A stretch of 42,747 bases of DNA from an uncultured Rhodospirillales bacterium (lineage in GTDB: Bacteria; Pseudomonadota; Alphaproteobacteria; Acetobacterales; Acetobacteraceae). Location: assembly GCA_903845065.1 (NCBI GenBank), contig CAIMWH010000017.1:1-42747 (forward strand). Direction: 5' to 3'. Each line of letters starts with the position of its first letter. Position 1 is the stretch's first letter. Under the pieces are notes generated by a model. The model was not told where the DNA came from. It did not search any database and was given only the letters and a program-made list of their open reading frames with translations. A program made the position numbers and the translations under genes. This document shows positions 42,576 to 42,747 of the stretch, in pieces.

Positions 42576-42584
42576 ACGGTTGGT

Positions 42585-42747
42585 TCAGCGCCAGATCGGG
42601 TCGATCGGCGGTTTGCCGGCCAGCACGGCGGCGATGTTGTCTAGCGCCCGGAAGCCCATCGCATTGCGGGTTTCCACCGTGGCGCTGCCCATGTGGGGGC
42701 AGAGGAACACGTTGGGGAGCAGCCCGAAGCGGACATCGTATTCCGGC
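42585..42747 (-). CDS. D-2-hydroxyacid dehydrogenase, C-terminal part (cut by window end)
   Basis: Only the last 53 residues are in the window. They read LLPNVFLCPHMGSATVETRNA, then ALDNIAAVLAGKPPIDPIW before the TGA at 42585-42587. The His in CPHMGSAT is the catalytic histidine of NAD-dependent D-2-hydroxyacid dehydrogenases, and HMGSAT.ETR is the form found in glyoxylate/hydroxypyruvate reductases (D-glycerate dehydrogenases). The substrate call is therefore tentative, but the family is clear. The 5' part lies beyond position 42747. Confidence 0.8.
   Translation of the reverse strand, partial: PEYDVRFGLLPNVFLCPHMGSATVETRNAMGFRALDNIAAVLAGKPPIDPIWR

Overview
The window is about 42.7 kb of GC-rich DNA packed with genes. 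There is little intergenic space and many 4-bp ATGA/GTGA stop/start overlaps. The proteins and the rluD-rpoH gene order point to an alphaproteobacterium, most likely of the Acetobacteraceae/Rhodospirillales type. That placement is an inference from protein character and synteny; there is no rRNA gene here. I see no tRNA, rRNA, CRISPR array, insertion sequence or prophage.

Region 1 (1-7.3 kb): a short unknown protein; a D-erythronate dehydrogenase-type SDR (denD) and a 51-aa membrane peptide on the minus strand; then a tight plus-strand operon of MFS transporter, diaminopropionate ammonia-lyase, exported Pro-rich amidase and glutathione S-transferase. A perfect TTGA-N6-TCAA (FNR/FixK-type) box lies between the divergent membrane peptide and the MFS gene.

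Region 2 (7.3-15.1 kb): a minus-strand FMN-dependent hydroxyacid oxidase coupled to an orphan hydantoinase/oxoprolinase A subunit; a divergent crotonase and 3-hydroxyisobutyrate dehydrogenase-family pair ending in a strong hairpin; then a minus-strand dihydropyrimidinase, a coupled 93-aa unknown protein and a COG0523/CobW GTPase. A compact T/A-rich cruciform element follows at 15145-15210.

Region 3 (15.3-27.1 kb): malonyl-CoA decarboxylase, a complete DctPQM TRAP transporter, a lower-GC HNH nuclease gene that looks inserted, hyuA-hyuB, an N-acyl-D-amino-acid deacylase and two LysE/RhtB exporters. Together with region 2 this is an accessory catabolic island for cyclic amides, acylated amino acids and (by inference) malonate-like acids.

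Region 4 (27.1-33.9 kb): an exported protein with a degenerate PEP-CTERM-like tail, rpoH and rluD in their conserved alphaproteobacterial order, a small membrane protein, a GT92/GT2-like glycosyltransferase, an FHA-SpoIIE phosphatase fusion and a TauD-type dioxygenase.

Region 5 (33.9-42.7 kb): motB-motA (B before A), a PaaI-type thioesterase, a DNA-3-methyladenine glycosylase followed by two coupled genes of unknown function, an OmpR/EnvZ-type two-component pair, an SDR oxidoreductase and the C-terminal end of a D-2-hydroxyacid dehydrogenase running off the window.

The best candidates for something undescribed are the unknown two-gene unit at 36444-38854 linked to the glycosylase, the FHA-SpoIIE protein, the HNH insertion, and the FNR-box/small membrane peptide locus. 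None is proven to be a new system from sequence alone.
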